Shown: positions 53,086-61,540 of the stretch, piece by piece
Position numbering within the stretch: position 1 is the stretch's first letter
Layout of the letters: each line of letters opens with the position of its first letter
Assembly (NCBI RefSeq): GCF_003047105.1
Contig: NZ_CP028475.1
Coordinates: 1,178,001-1,242,000, forward strand
Source: Celeribacter baekdonensis
Lineage (GTDB): Bacteria; Pseudomonadota; Alphaproteobacteria; Rhodobacterales; Rhodobacteraceae
Length of the DNA: 64,000 nt
Direction: 5' to 3'
The notes under the pieces: generated by a model
Database searches by the model: none
What the model saw: the letters and a program-made list of their open reading frames with translations, nothing else
Told to the model about the DNA's origin: nothing
Program-made: the position numbers and the translations under genes

Positions 53086-54177
53086 TTAAAGCAGACCCAA
53101 AACCCGGTTGCGTTGGGCGGTGTAAACGCTGTCCGAGCGCCCCGTCCAACCCGAAATCTCACCCATCGCGGTTTCATAAGCCGCGCGGGTTTCTGCGAAA
53201 ATCTCATCATCCATATATTGGTCCAACACCTCTTTCGAGGCCGCGCCGTAAGCGTCCCAAACATCGTCGGAGAATTCCTTGATCTGGGTGCCGCCGCTGA
53301 TCAACCGCCCCAGCGCCGGGCCGTTGTTGGCGATGAACAAGGCGTAGTCGAACTGATGACATTCGGCAGCGGCCACGTCGAGAATGCGCTGCTCGGCGGG
53401 GCTGAGGCTGTCAAACACCTCAAGGTTGGTGTTGACCGACAGCGCGGAGCCCGGCTCGTGAAAGCCCGCCGGATAGAAGAACTGACAGACCTCTTGCAGG
53501 CCGAGTTTTTCGTCCGACCACGGCCCGACCCATTCGGTGCCGTCCAATGCGCCTGAGGAAAGTGCTTGGTAAATCTCGCCCGCCGCCATCACTTGAACCG
53601 AGGCGCCGAGTTTGCCGACCACTTCGCCGCCCAGACCCGGCATGCGGAATTTCAAACCCTGAAAATCGGCAACCGATTTGATTTCCTTACGGAACCACCC
53701 GCCACCTTGCGCGCCGGTTTGGCCCGCAATCGAGGTGTGCAAGCCAAAGACATCGCCCAGTTGTTGGTGCAAATCCTTGCCGCCCATGCCGTAATACCAG
53801 CTCATCATTTCCGGCGCGGTCATGCCGAAAGGCGCTGTGGTGTAATAGGCAAACGCCGGGTGCTGACCGGTGAAATAATAGTCTGCGGCGTGATACATAT
53901 CGGCCTGACCGGCGGTCACGGCGTCAAACACCTCAAGCCCGCCAACAAGCTCGCCCGCCGCACGTGCGTCGATCACCAACGAGCCACCCGACATGGTTTG
54001 AACGTTGTCGACGAAACGTTCGACCGCATCCCACACCCCCGCAAGGCCCCGCGGCCAGGAACACACCATGGTCAGGGTGCGCGGCGCGCCCTGGGCCACA
54101 GCCGGAGCAGCCAGACCGGCGGCGGCGGCGGACGCCCCGCCCAGCGCAGAGGTTTTCAGAAAAGAACGACGATCCAT
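53086..54177 (-). CDS. orphan TRAP binding protein, paralogue of 47771-48865
   Basis: 363 residues from the ATG at 54177 with GGAGGATA upstream. The Tat signal is identical over MDRRSFLKTSALGGASAAAA. Most blocks match the other copy closely: EVFDAVTAGQADMYHAADYY, GQTGAQGGGWFRKEIKSVAD, ALSSGALDGTEWVGPWSDEK, EFSDDVWDAYGAASKEVLDQ. Differences cluster in the ligand region and the C-terminus. No permease genes accompany it. It may share the DctQM pair at 44124-47612 and widen the range of acids taken up. It has its own terminator. Confidence 0.93.
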   Translation of the reverse strand: MDRRSFLKTSALGGASAAAAGLAAPAVAQGAPRTLTMVCSWPRGLAGVWDAVERFVDNVQTMSGGSLVIDARAAGELVGGLEVFDAVTAGQADMYHAADYYFTGQHPAFAYYTTAPFGMTAPEMMSWYYGMGGKDLHQQLGDVFGLHTSIAGQTGAQGGGWFRKEIKSVADFQGLKFRMPGLGGEVVGKLGASVQVMAAGEIYQALSSGALDGTEWVGPWSDEKLGLQEVCQFFYPAGFHEPGSALSVNTNLEVFDSLSPAEQRILDVAAAECHQFDYALFIANNGPALGRLISGGTQIKEFSDDVWDAYGAASKEVLDQYMDDEIFAETRAAYETAMGEISGWTGRSDSVYTAQRNRVLGLL

Positions 54178-54395
54178 AGGTGTATCCTCCAAAAGGCGCG
54201 CGGGGGAAACGCCCCGCGTCAAATCGCGGGCAACCTACAAAGGCGGATCGAAAGATTGAAGAGGGCGGACCGCGACATTTTGCGCGAATGTTGCGCGGGA
54301 ATGCAGAAGGGGGGATGGATTATTGCGGAGGGGTATATTCGCCCGCCTTCAAGACCTTTTAAGATCAGAGGCAGACACCCAACGTCATCTCAGTT

Positions 54396-54875
54396 TCAGC
54401 ACGACAGTTCCACCCGCCATCCGCGCAGTTTGCTATCCACCTTTTTACTGAGAGCCTGAAGATCCATCGTGGCTGCGTCACCTCCCCCAACAAAGGCAAG
54501 AACTCCCATGGAGAATTTTGCCTGACAGCCGGTTACACGGCGCGCAGCAGCCTCCACCTGTGATGCGCCATAAGAGGCTGTCGTAGGGGTCACCAATTCG
54601 ACCAGACCATACGTGCCTTCTCGAAAAGCCACCGCTGTTTCGTAATCCCCGAGGCGACCATTTATCTGTGTCAGACCAGCAGAGTAAGAGCCGTCAACCA
54701 CGGCGACATTGAAGGTCAAACCATCGACTTGAACCTGACGTGCATTTTGGAAGGCCGCATTTTGCAGTGTGGCGTTTTGGGTCCGGGCGTAGCGCTTTTT
54801 CGCTGCATCTCCGGGATTCGTATAACAGCCGCTCAGAAGGAGCGCGGTCATGACCAAAGTGACAAATCTTTTCAT
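54396..54875 (-). CDS. hypothetical lipoprotein
   Basis: 159 residues from the ATG at 54875 with AAAGGGA upstream. The lipobox is ALLLSGCYTN (Cys about 17). An Asn/Gln-Ala-rich segment (TQNATLQNAAFQNARQVQVD) is followed by GLTFNVAVVDGSYSAGLTQI and a Cys near VEAAARRVTGCQAKFS. The C-terminus ends in Cys (VELSC). The DG-TF-VAV and AAR...GC patterns recur in the shorter lipoprotein at 63294, suggesting a common family. Function unknown. The gap to the TRAP gene (54178-54395) shows nothing. Confidence 0.75.
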   Translation of the reverse strand: MKRFVTLVMTALLLSGCYTNPGDAAKKRYARTQNATLQNAAFQNARQVQVDGLTFNVAVVDGSYSAGLTQINGRLGDYETAVAFREGTYGLVELVTPTTASYGASQVEAAARRVTGCQAKFSMGVLAFVGGGDAATMDLQALSKKVDSKLRGWRVELSC

Positions 54876-54958
54876 TTTTAAACGGTCCCTTTCTATCTGC
54901 ACCTAAATGTCATAACCCCGCGCGCTTTATCCATACAGAAACCTTGTGTTCCAAAAAA

Positions 54959-54988
54959 TAAGGGGCGCGGTTTTCGCCGCACCCCTTT
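54959..54988 (-). terminator. terminator of phoX
   Basis: AAGGGGCGCGG pairs with CCGCACCCCTT with one bulge or mismatch around TTTTCG. On the minus strand ATTTTTTGG follows. It lies about 35 bp after the phoX stop codon. Confidence 0.8.
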
Positions 54989-55021
54989 CGATCCTAGGCC
55001 TGATACCCTAGAGGACCCGGT

Positions 55022-56902
55022 TTACCCGATCAGCGCGCCGTCTTCGCGCCACACGGCAATCACCGAAGAGCGCGGTTTGCCCGCACCGTCCGGCCAGGAG
55101 CCGCCCGGGTGTTGGATGCCGACGAAAGCGACCTTTTTGTCCGCAGACCAGCACAGGCCCGTGACCTCAGCGCCGTTCGGCGCGGTGAGGAACCGGCCGA
55201 TGTCGCCGGTTTCGGTGTTGCCGATCAGCATCTGGTTGTTGCCCTGGCCTTCGAACTCGCCTTCGTTGCTGTCGTCGCCATCGGTCTGGATCCAGAGGTA
55301 GCCATCCGAGGAGAAGGCCATGCCATCGGGCGAATTGAACATGTTGCCCGCCGTGACGTTTTTGGACCCGGCATAGGCGTTGTCATAGACATTCGGGTTG
55401 CCGGCCATGACGTAGAGATCCCATGTGAACGCATCTGCACCGTGATCCGCGCCCGCAGGCATCCAGCGCACGATTTGACCAAAATTGTTGCTTTCACGCG
55501 GGTTCGGGCCACCGACCGGGGTGTCGTCGCCACCGGCGTTCGGTTTCACGCCCCGGTTTTTGTTGTTGGTCAGGGCGCAATAGGCCTCGGCCTTGGACGG
55601 GTGTGCGGCGATCCATTCCGGGCGATCCATCGTGGTCGCGCCGACTTTGGAGCCTGCCATGCGGGAGAAAACAAGGATGTCTTCGATCGACATGCCGGTG
55701 GTGTCCGGGGTCAAAGCCAACCATTCGCCCGACATATCGTCGTTGAATTTGGCGACATAGAGCGTGCCGTCAGACAGTAGACCTTCGGTCGAGCCACCCT
55801 CAACATACACACCGTTGGAGACGAATTTATAGATGAATTCGCCGCGCTCATCATCGCCCATATAGACCACAACACGGCCATCGGCGGCCTGTACCATTTC
55901 GGCGTTTTCGTGTTTGAAACGACCCAAAGCGGTGTGTTTGATCGGGGTCGAGTTCGGATCAAGCGGGTTGATCTCGGTGACCCAGCCATGACGATGCGGT
56001 TCATTCGGCTCTTTCGAGAGATCGTAACGCGGATCGAATTTTTCATAGGCGTAGCGGCCTTCGCCACCGATGCCGTAGCGTTGGAATTCGTCGGTGACAT
56101 CATATTCGCCAGTGGCACCGAAATAGCCGTTAAAGTTCTCTTCGCAGGTCAGGTAAGTGCCCCAAAGCGTCTTGCCCGAGCCACAGTTGTTCATCGTGCC
56201 TTTGGGGGACATGCCCTCAGGATCGGCATTGGTTTTCACCAGATCGGACCCGGCCGCAGGACCGTCCATGGTCATGACGGTTTCATGGGTGATGCGGCGG
56301 TTGTAGGGGCTGTCCACAACGATCTCATAGCCGTTGCCCGTGTCAGCCACTTCCATGACGGTCACGCCCTGCATGTTTTTCAGCAACATGACTTCGTCGG
56401 CATTTTGCGGCATGCCGTCGGAGGCGGCAGGCAGGTTGATTTTCGGGTTCACATATTCGGAGTTCACAGTGATGATCTGTTTGTCGCCATCGGTGAACAG
56501 CTCCATGCCATCGGTGTTTTCACCAAAGACGCGATCAGATTTCGAGACGTCAACGCCGGTGTCCGGGGAATAGGCGTCTTGTGCGTCCGAGAACAACGCA
56601 TCGCCCCAACGTGCGAGCACTTTCCACTGATAGCCCTCAGGCACATGGATATTGTGGTCGGTCGCGATGTCGATCGGGTTAAAGGCAAAGCCCATGCCTT
56701 CGGCGCGCGATGCAGTGGTGGAGGACAAAAGACCTGCGCCCATGGCCAAAGCGCCCGACCCAAAGGCCAGTGCACCGCCCAAGAACCCACGACGCGAAAC
56801 AGCGCGTTCGACCACGGCGTCAAAGCCGTTGGCCTCAGGGCGCGGATCACGCATCTCGTCAAACTCGTCCCACGACAGTTCGGTGATATCTTGATTTTTC
56901 AT
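55022..56902 (-). CDS. phoX: PhoX-family alkaline phosphatase
   Basis: 626 residues from the ATG at 56902, which has GGAG; a TTG at 56923 is the alternative. The Tat signal is unusually far in (SRRGFLGGALAFGSGALAMG, about 37-56). PhoX pieces: ITVNSEYVNPKINLPAASDG, CGSGKTLWGTYLTCEENFNG (conserved Cys/Glu ligands), YEKFDPRYDLSKEPNEPHRH, VVVYMGDDERGEFIYKFVSN, and CALTNNKNRG. PhoX is a Ca/Fe phosphatase of the periplasm induced by phosphate starvation and common in marine bacteria. The window also holds phoD. Confidence 0.95.
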   Translation of the reverse strand: MKNQDITELSWDEFDEMRDPRPEANGFDAVVERAVSRRGFLGGALAFGSGALAMGAGLLSSTTASRAEGMGFAFNPIDIATDHNIHVPEGYQWKVLARWGDALFSDAQDAYSPDTGVDVSKSDRVFGENTDGMELFTDGDKQIITVNSEYVNPKINLPAASDGMPQNADEVMLLKNMQGVTVMEVADTGNGYEIVVDSPYNRRITHETVMTMDGPAAGSDLVKTNADPEGMSPKGTMNNCGSGKTLWGTYLTCEENFNGYFGATGEYDVTDEFQRYGIGGEGRYAYEKFDPRYDLSKEPNEPHRHGWVTEINPLDPNSTPIKHTALGRFKHENAEMVQAADGRVVVYMGDDERGEFIYKFVSNGVYVEGGSTEGLLSDGTLYVAKFNDDMSGEWLALTPDTTGMSIEDILVFSRMAGSKVGATTMDRPEWIAAHPSKAEAYCALTNNKNRGVKPNAGGDDTPVGGPNPRESNNFGQIVRWMPAGADHGADAFTWDLYVMAGNPNVYDNAYAGSKNVTAGNMFNSPDGMAFSSDGYLWIQTDGDDSNEGEFEGQGNNQMLIGNTETGDIGRFLTAPNGAEVTGLCWSADKKVAFVGIQHPGGSWPDGAGKPRSSVIAVWREDGALIG

Positions 56903-57270
56903 CTCTGGCTCCAGTGCAGTCAATGTTGCTTTTATCTGCGCAAACGTCTTGGGGCGTCAAAGATGCCCCCGCGCTCGCATCCGGGCCACAGGTGCCGCCA
57001 TTGGGCAACAAAGCGATGACAGCCAGACGACAAAATGATGAAACCGCACCTTGACCTTACGGCAGCAGCGCCCGCCGCAGCCGTGCCAAACGGACCATCC
57101 CCCGCCCTGCCCGCCCCTTCTATTCAACACATTGCACATGGATTGTTCTTGCCGCAGGGTCCGGCTTTCGGCACAATTTGCCCAAGACACGGATATGACA
57201 CGGGATCGGTGCCCATCAGGGTCACCCCAATGGCAGCGCCCGTGACATCGCAGGACTGGGAGGATCCGGC
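56903..57270. other. divergent control region of phoX and the AraC gene
   Basis: 368 bp with no supportable gene. It contains the Pho-box-like site at 57017-57033 and must hold both promoters. Short open frames here have no family features or ribosome-binding sites. Confidence 0.55.
57017..57033 (-). promoter_or_regulatory. Pho-box-like direct repeat upstream of phoX
   Basis: On the minus strand TTGTCGTCTGG is followed directly by CTGTCATCGCT, two TGTCR half-sites at 11-bp period as in PhoB boxes. It lies about 115 bp before the phoX ATG. Confidence 0.5.
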
Positions 57271-58281
57271 ATGTTGGAAACGGCTCTTTTGGAGGATCGG
57301 CGCGGCGCGCCTTTGTTGCAAGATAAGTTGACCACAACCCGCGACTGGTCGGTGGTAAACGCGTTTTGCGCTCAGACCTATATGCCCTTATCGACCCGCC
57401 CTCTCACCCGCGGCATGGACCCAAATGCCACCATCCGAAATCTCAAAATCGGGCAGATCACCTTTAGCCGCTTTTGTTTTGGCACGCCGACAAAGACTGA
57501 TGATTTTGACCCGAGTTCCGGCAATATCATTGTCGTCAACACGCTGCGCGGTTCGGTGCGTCATCCGCTCAATGGCAATGACGCCGTCGATACCCGCCCG
57601 GGCGACAGCTATGTCGTCGATTGCAGCCGCACGAGCTATTGGAACCTTGCCGATGGCAATGATTTACAGCTTAACCTGACCATTCCTCATGCGCTGATGG
57701 AGGAAACCGCCGCGCGTTGGTACGGTTTTGTGCCCGAGGATGATCTTTGGCAAAGCCGGTTGATCTTTGGCGCCGGGCAATCGGCGTGGTTGTCGCTTTT
57801 GGAGTACGCCACCCGCACCCTTGATGCCAAACATGACGGCATTGCGGATACGTTCATCGAACGGCGCATCGAAGAAACCCTCTGTCTCGATCTGTTGCGC
57901 AATTGGGCGGATTGTGCCGGGCTCAATTTGGACACAGGTGCACGCGCTGCCGCGCCGCATTATGTCCGCGAAGCCGAACGGTTGATGCAAGACACCGCCG
58001 CCCATGCCCCCACGATTGGCGAGGTCGCTGCCCAGCTTGGCATCACCGCGCGCAGCCTGTCGGACGGGTTTCGGCGGTTTCGCGGTATCACCCCACATGA
58101 GTTCCTGACGGCCCAACGGCTGGATGGGTTGCGCCGGGCGCTACAACTGGCCCAGCCCGGCGAGACCGTGACCAGCATTGCCCGCACGCGGGGCTATGTG
58201 AACCTTGGGGCGATGACCGCGCTCTACCGCAAACGGTTCGGGGAAACCCCGGCCAACACGCTGCGCAATCGCCGCACCTGA
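57271..58281 (+). CDS. AraC-family transcriptional regulator
   Basis: 336 residues with GAGGATC before the ATG. The N-terminal part (about 50-190) is an AraC-binding-like domain (IIVVNTLRGSVRHPLNGNDA, RPGDSYVVDCSRTSYWNLAD). The C-terminal double HTH: PTIGEVAAQLGITARSLSDG with FRRFRGITPHEFLTAQRLDG, and VTSIARTRGYVNLGAMTALY with RKRFGETPANTLR. Ligand unknown. It could regulate phoX (divergent) or the alcohol dehydrogenase (downstream). Confidence 0.92.
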   Translation: MLETALLEDRRGAPLLQDKLTTTRDWSVVNAFCAQTYMPLSTRPLTRGMDPNATIRNLKIGQITFSRFCFGTPTKTDDFDPSSGNIIVVNTLRGSVRHPLNGNDAVDTRPGDSYVVDCSRTSYWNLADGNDLQLNLTIPHALMEETAARWYGFVPEDDLWQSRLIFGAGQSAWLSLLEYATRTLDAKHDGIADTFIERRIEETLCLDLLRNWADCAGLNLDTGARAAAPHYVREAERLMQDTAAHAPTIGEVAAQLGITARSLSDGFRRFRGITPHEFLTAQRLDGLRRALQLAQPGETVTSIARTRGYVNLGAMTALYRKRFGETPANTLRNRRT

Positions 58282-58346
58282 GTCTGCCCCCATCTGTGCC
58301 CAGTCCTGAGTCCGTGCCCTAAGGCGCAGTGTTTGTACAGATCGAG

Positions 58347-58363
58347 GCGTTATACTATAACGC
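58347..58363. promoter_or_regulatory. 17-bp perfect palindrome upstream of the alcohol dehydrogenase gene
   Basis: GCGTTATA-C-TATAACGC is a perfect inverted repeat around one base, about 212 bp before the dehydrogenase ATG. It could also act as an operator on the 3' side of the AraC gene. The rest of 58282-58574 holds no gene. Confidence 0.55.
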
Positions 58364-58574
58364 AACCTTCCTCCCAGACCAGCCCGTTTCGGCACTGCGG
58401 CGCAGTCCGCTTCCGATGTCGAACAGGGATTTCCGAAATGGATCAGGCCTAGGTATACTGCGGTCTACTCTTCGCTCTCAGTCCAGCTAGGCTCCTGTCC
58501 GACACGAGCCGCGCATAGACGTTCGCTCGTCTCACGTAACGACAGTGTCGTAGACTTCTGGAGGAGAAACACAG

Positions 58575-59612
58575 ATGAAAGCACTCGTATATCAAGGCCC
58601 AGGCGAGAAAGTTTGGACCGAAAAAGACAAACCCGGCATCGAAAAACCCACCGACGTGATCGTCAAAGTGACCAAGACCACGATCTGCGGCACCGATTTG
58701 CACATTCTAAAAGGCGATGTGCCCGCCGTGACCCCGGGCCGCACCCTTGGCCACGAAGGCGTGGGCATTGTTGAGGCGGTCGGCTCCGCCGTGCAAAATT
58801 TCAAACCCGGCGACGCGGTGTTGATCTCTTGCGTCACCTCATGCGGTAAATGCGCCAATTGTAAGCGTCAGCTTTACGCCCATTGCTCGGATGGCGGCTG
58901 GATCTTGGGTCACAAAATCGACGGCACACAGGCCGAATATGTCCGCATCCCGCATGGCGACAATTCGCTCTACCCGATCCCGGCAGGTGCCGACGAAGAG
59001 GCGCTGGTGATGCTCTCTGACATCATGCCCACCGGGCTTGAGATTGGCGTGCAATATGGCAACGTCAAACCCGGCGACACCATCGCCATCATCGGCGCAG
59101 GCCCGGTTGGCATGTCGGTTCTGTTGACCGCGCAATTCTATTCGCCCGGTCGGATCATCATGGTCGACATGGACCCGGCGCGGTTGGAATTGGCCAAAGA
59201 ATTCGGTGCGACCGATACGATCCATGTCGGCAGTGAAGATGCGATTGCAAAGATCATGGAGATGACCGGCGGTCTTGGCGTCGATGTGGCCATCGAAGCC
59301 GTGGGCGTGCCTGCGACATTTGATATTTGCCAAAAAATCGTCTCCGCCGGTGGCAACATTGCCAATGTCGGCGTGCATGGCACCTCGGTCGAGCTGCATA
59401 TCGAAGACCTTTGGATCAAGAACATCAACATCTCGATGGGTCTGGTCAGCACCAACACCACGCCGATGTTGTTGAAAACGCTGGGCACCGGCAAGGTCAA
59501 TCCGGGTCGGTTGGTGACACACCGGTTCAAACTGGATGAGATCATCGAAGCCTATGAGGTCTTTGGCAACGCCGCGCGTGAAAAGGCGATGAAAATCATC
59601 CTCACCGCCTGA
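58575..59612 (+). CDS. zinc-dependent alcohol dehydrogenase
   Basis: 345 residues with GGAGGAGAA before the ATG. Catalytic zinc ligands: TTICGTDLHILKGD (Cys, Asp) and RTLGHEGVGIVEAVG (His, Glu); structural zinc cysteines in SCGKCANCKRQLYAHC. NAD fold: TIAIIGAGPVGMSVLLTAQF with VDMDPARLELAKEFGA (Asp, so NAD preferred). It oxidises a small alcohol, likely primary or secondary short-chain; related sequences are called alcohol dehydrogenase or 2,3-butanediol/threonine dehydrogenase. Confidence 0.94.
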   Translation: MKALVYQGPGEKVWTEKDKPGIEKPTDVIVKVTKTTICGTDLHILKGDVPAVTPGRTLGHEGVGIVEAVGSAVQNFKPGDAVLISCVTSCGKCANCKRQLYAHCSDGGWILGHKIDGTQAEYVRIPHGDNSLYPIPAGADEEALVMLSDIMPTGLEIGVQYGNVKPGDTIAIIGAGPVGMSVLLTAQFYSPGRIIMVDMDPARLELAKEFGATDTIHVGSEDAIAKIMEMTGGLGVDVAIEAVGVPATFDICQKIVSAGGNIANVGVHGTSVELHIEDLWIKNINISMGLVSTNTTPMLLKTLGTGKVNPGRLVTHRFKLDEIIEAYEVFGNAAREKAMKIILTA

Positions 59613-59626
59613 TTGTCATGAAACGC

Positions 59627-59656
59627 CCCCGCCGGGACCGAAACGTTCCGGCGGGG
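59627..59656 (+). terminator. hairpin after the alcohol dehydrogenase gene
   Basis: CCCCGCCGGGA pairs with TTCCGGCGGGG around 8 nt, a strong GC stem 14 bp after the stop codon. No T run follows, so it may act as an mRNA stabiliser rather than a terminator. Confidence 0.5.
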
Positions 59657-59760
59657 TGCACACGGGGTGCAACAGGTGCGACGCATCGCCGGCCCATCTT
59701 GCAAGCCCCCGAGAGCCCCGGTTAAGATTGCAATGATTTTATCCAAGAGGCTTTTTGCTC

Positions 59761-60342
59761 ATGCCTAAATGCGCCGCATTTTTTCCGTCCCTCCCTCAGT
59801 CTCTGCAGGCGCTGTCGCATGGCCTTGCCTTTGGCGCGGCGCTTTGGGTTTTGTCCCCCGCTCCCGCCAGTGCAGATCAGATGTTGGATTTCAGCACATT
59901 GGATGAAATCGAATCCTTGCTCAAAGGCTTTGGCTCAGTCGAGCGCGACACAGATCGCGAAGGCATCGCAATGTTTCGCGGTCGGATCGACGGAAAAAAA
60001 TACAGCCTCTTTTTCTACGATTGCGACGGGACAACCAATTGCAAAAGCGCCACGTTTTCCGCCTTTTTCGATGGCGCAGACTACATCACCGATCTCTCCG
60101 AGGTGAACGATTTCAACTACGAGTACCGCTTTGGCAAAGCCTCGGTCGATGCGGATGGTGATTTGGTGTTTGACTATTCCTTTAGCCTGATGGGCGGGCT
60201 GCCACGCGACACCTTTGATGACACGATTGATTGGTGGCGGGAGATTTTGTCCGACGGTGAGGGTTATTTTGACCCCGACACCCATGACGAGTTTAAAGGC
60301 GCCCCCACACCGGCACCAATGGACCCCTCACAGGATTTGTGA
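59761..60342 (+). CDS. YbjN-like exported protein
   Basis: 193 residues from the ATG at 59761 (a TTG at 59755 also fits); AAGAGG lies upstream. A signal peptide ends near PAPASADQ. The mature part, LDEIESLLKGFGSVERDTDR with GKKYSLFFYDCDGTTNCKSA, is the YbjN pattern (type III secretion chaperone-like fold), followed by RFGKASVDADGDLVFDYSFS and MGGLPRDTFDDTIDWWREIL. Function unknown; exported YbjN proteins may bind other envelope proteins. Confidence 0.8.
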   Translation: MPKCAAFFPSLPQSLQALSHGLAFGAALWVLSPAPASADQMLDFSTLDEIESLLKGFGSVERDTDREGIAMFRGRIDGKKYSLFFYDCDGTTNCKSATFSAFFDGADYITDLSEVNDFNYEYRFGKASVDADGDLVFDYSFSLMGGLPRDTFDDTIDWWREILSDGEGYFDPDTHDEFKGAPTPAPMDPSQDL

Positions 60343-60394
60343 CCGGATGTGTCACTGACACCTGCCCCTTAAACGCGCCCTATCCTCGTCTCAC

Positions 60395-61210
60395 TTGCTT
60401 ACGCCCTCACATCTGGCTAGCCTTTACTCGTCATACCTGGCGACGAGGTCCGTACCCCCCGTGCTCATCTCAATCGGAATTGTTTTCGCAACCGTTGCGG
60501 CCGTGTTCGCAATCTACACGCTGATGCGGGTCCTGATGTCGCGCGCGCCAAACTCGCGCACACAGGATTTGGCGGCCTCGGTCGTGTTTCGCGTTTCGGC
60601 TTTGCACGGGCTTGTGCTCGCCCTCGTCTTTGCCTCCGAGGTGGTCGAATACAACCAACTGTCTTTTGAAAGCGCCTCCGAGGTCAACGCCATCAGCGAC
60701 ATCTATTTTGACTCGATGCGCTATGGTGAGGGGACCGAAGCGATCCGCATCGCCATGCGGGCGTATCTTGACCATATTCCAACCGAAGAATGGAACAGCC
60801 TCGGGCGGACCGGAGATTTGTCAGGATCGGCCTGGGTCGCGTGGGACGACGCGTATACCGCCATCCTCGACCTGACGCCTGCCTCCCCCCGCCAAGATGC
60901 CCTACGCGACAATATGTTGGATAAAATCCACGCGATTGCCGAAAACCGGGACATGCGTGAATATCAGGCCAAAACCGGGCTGAATGTGCTGTTCTGGATT
61001 GCGGCCATTGTTGGCGTCGTCATGGTCTCTGCGGGCTATTACACCTTCGCTCCCACGCGCGACAATGTCATCCTCTTGTCGATTTTCTCCGCCTACACCG
61101 GGTTCATTTTGTTCACCATCTACGCCATGTCCAACCCATTCAGTGACCCTGCGGCGCTCAAACCGCGTTTGTTTTTTGAACTGCGCGCGGATATCGCCAA
61201 GATCGAATAA
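60395..61210 (+). CDS. DUF4239-like membrane protein
   Basis: Up to 271 residues from a TTG at 60395; a GTG at 60461 with GAGG upstream is another start. Membrane helices: about 23-45 (VLISIGIVFATVAAVFAIYT), 68-85, 197-220 (LFWIAAIVGVVMVSAGYYTF) and 225-250. The soluble part between them has YNQLSFESASEVNAISDIYF and AYLDHIPTEEWNSLGRTGDL, as in DUF4239 (bestrophin-like) proteins. Function unknown. It is followed by the ilv control region. Confidence 0.6.
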   Translation: MLTPSHLASLYSSYLATRSVPPVLISIGIVFATVAAVFAIYTLMRVLMSRAPNSRTQDLAASVVFRVSALHGLVLALVFASEVVEYNQLSFESASEVNAISDIYFDSMRYGEGTEAIRIAMRAYLDHIPTEEWNSLGRTGDLSGSAWVAWDDAYTAILDLTPASPRQDALRDNMLDKIHAIAENRDMREYQAKTGLNVLFWIAAIVGVVMVSAGYYTFAPTRDNVILLSIFSAYTGFILFTIYAMSNPFSDPAALKPRLFFELRADIAKIE

Positions 61211-61330
61211 AGCCGATCTGGCGCGGTCTATGCCCCGGCTACGCCCCAAAGAATAGGTCAGCAGGATTAACATTATTACGCACAACACCTCGCACACGAC
61301 ATTTTATTCGCGAAACCTGAAGTTTTGTAG

Positions 61331-61359
61331 TTGACGCCCCCTGCGCGCAGAAATAATGT
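61331..61359 (+). promoter_or_regulatory. sigma-70-type promoter of the ilv operon
   Basis: TTGACG (61331-61336) and TAATGT (61354-61359) are spaced by exactly 17 bp. The predicted start is near 61366, about 33 nt before the leader peptide. The rest of 61211-61330 holds nothing I recognise. Confidence 0.7.
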
Positions 61360-61398
61360 CCGCTGCAGCAATAAAGGACCCCTGAAAGGATCCAAGCC

Positions 61399-61446
61399 AT
61401 GACCGGCATTCTTGTAGTAGTAGGACAACAGCGCATGGGCCGGTGA
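61399..61446 (+). CDS. ilv operon leader peptide
   Basis: A 15-codon frame, MTGILVVVGQQRMGR, with AAAGGA upstream. It has Ile, Leu and three consecutive Val codons (ATT CTT GTA GTA GTA), the end products of the IlvBN pathway. Its stop codon comes just before the antiterminator arm. Stalling at Val/Leu/Ile codons under starvation should free the antiterminator. Too short for usual gene calls, but position, ribosome-binding site and codons make it convincing. Confidence 0.85.
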   Translation: MTGILVVVGQQRMGR

Positions 61447-61497
61447 CGGTTGACCATATAGGTTCCCATGCGCCCCCGCCAAAACGGGGGCTTTTTT
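61431..61497 (+). promoter_or_regulatory. attenuator of the ilv operon
   Basis: Terminator: GCCCCCG (61472-61478) pairs with CGGGGGC (61485-61491), followed by TTTTTT. Antiterminator: GCGCATGGG (61431-61439), within the leader peptide's end, is perfectly complementary to CCCATGCGC (61465-61473) and overlaps the terminator's left arm. The two folds exclude each other, as in amino-acid attenuators. Confidence 0.8.
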
Positions 61498-61540
61498 ATT
61501 GCCTAAACGATGACATTACATACGTGAGACGGAGAGTAAG

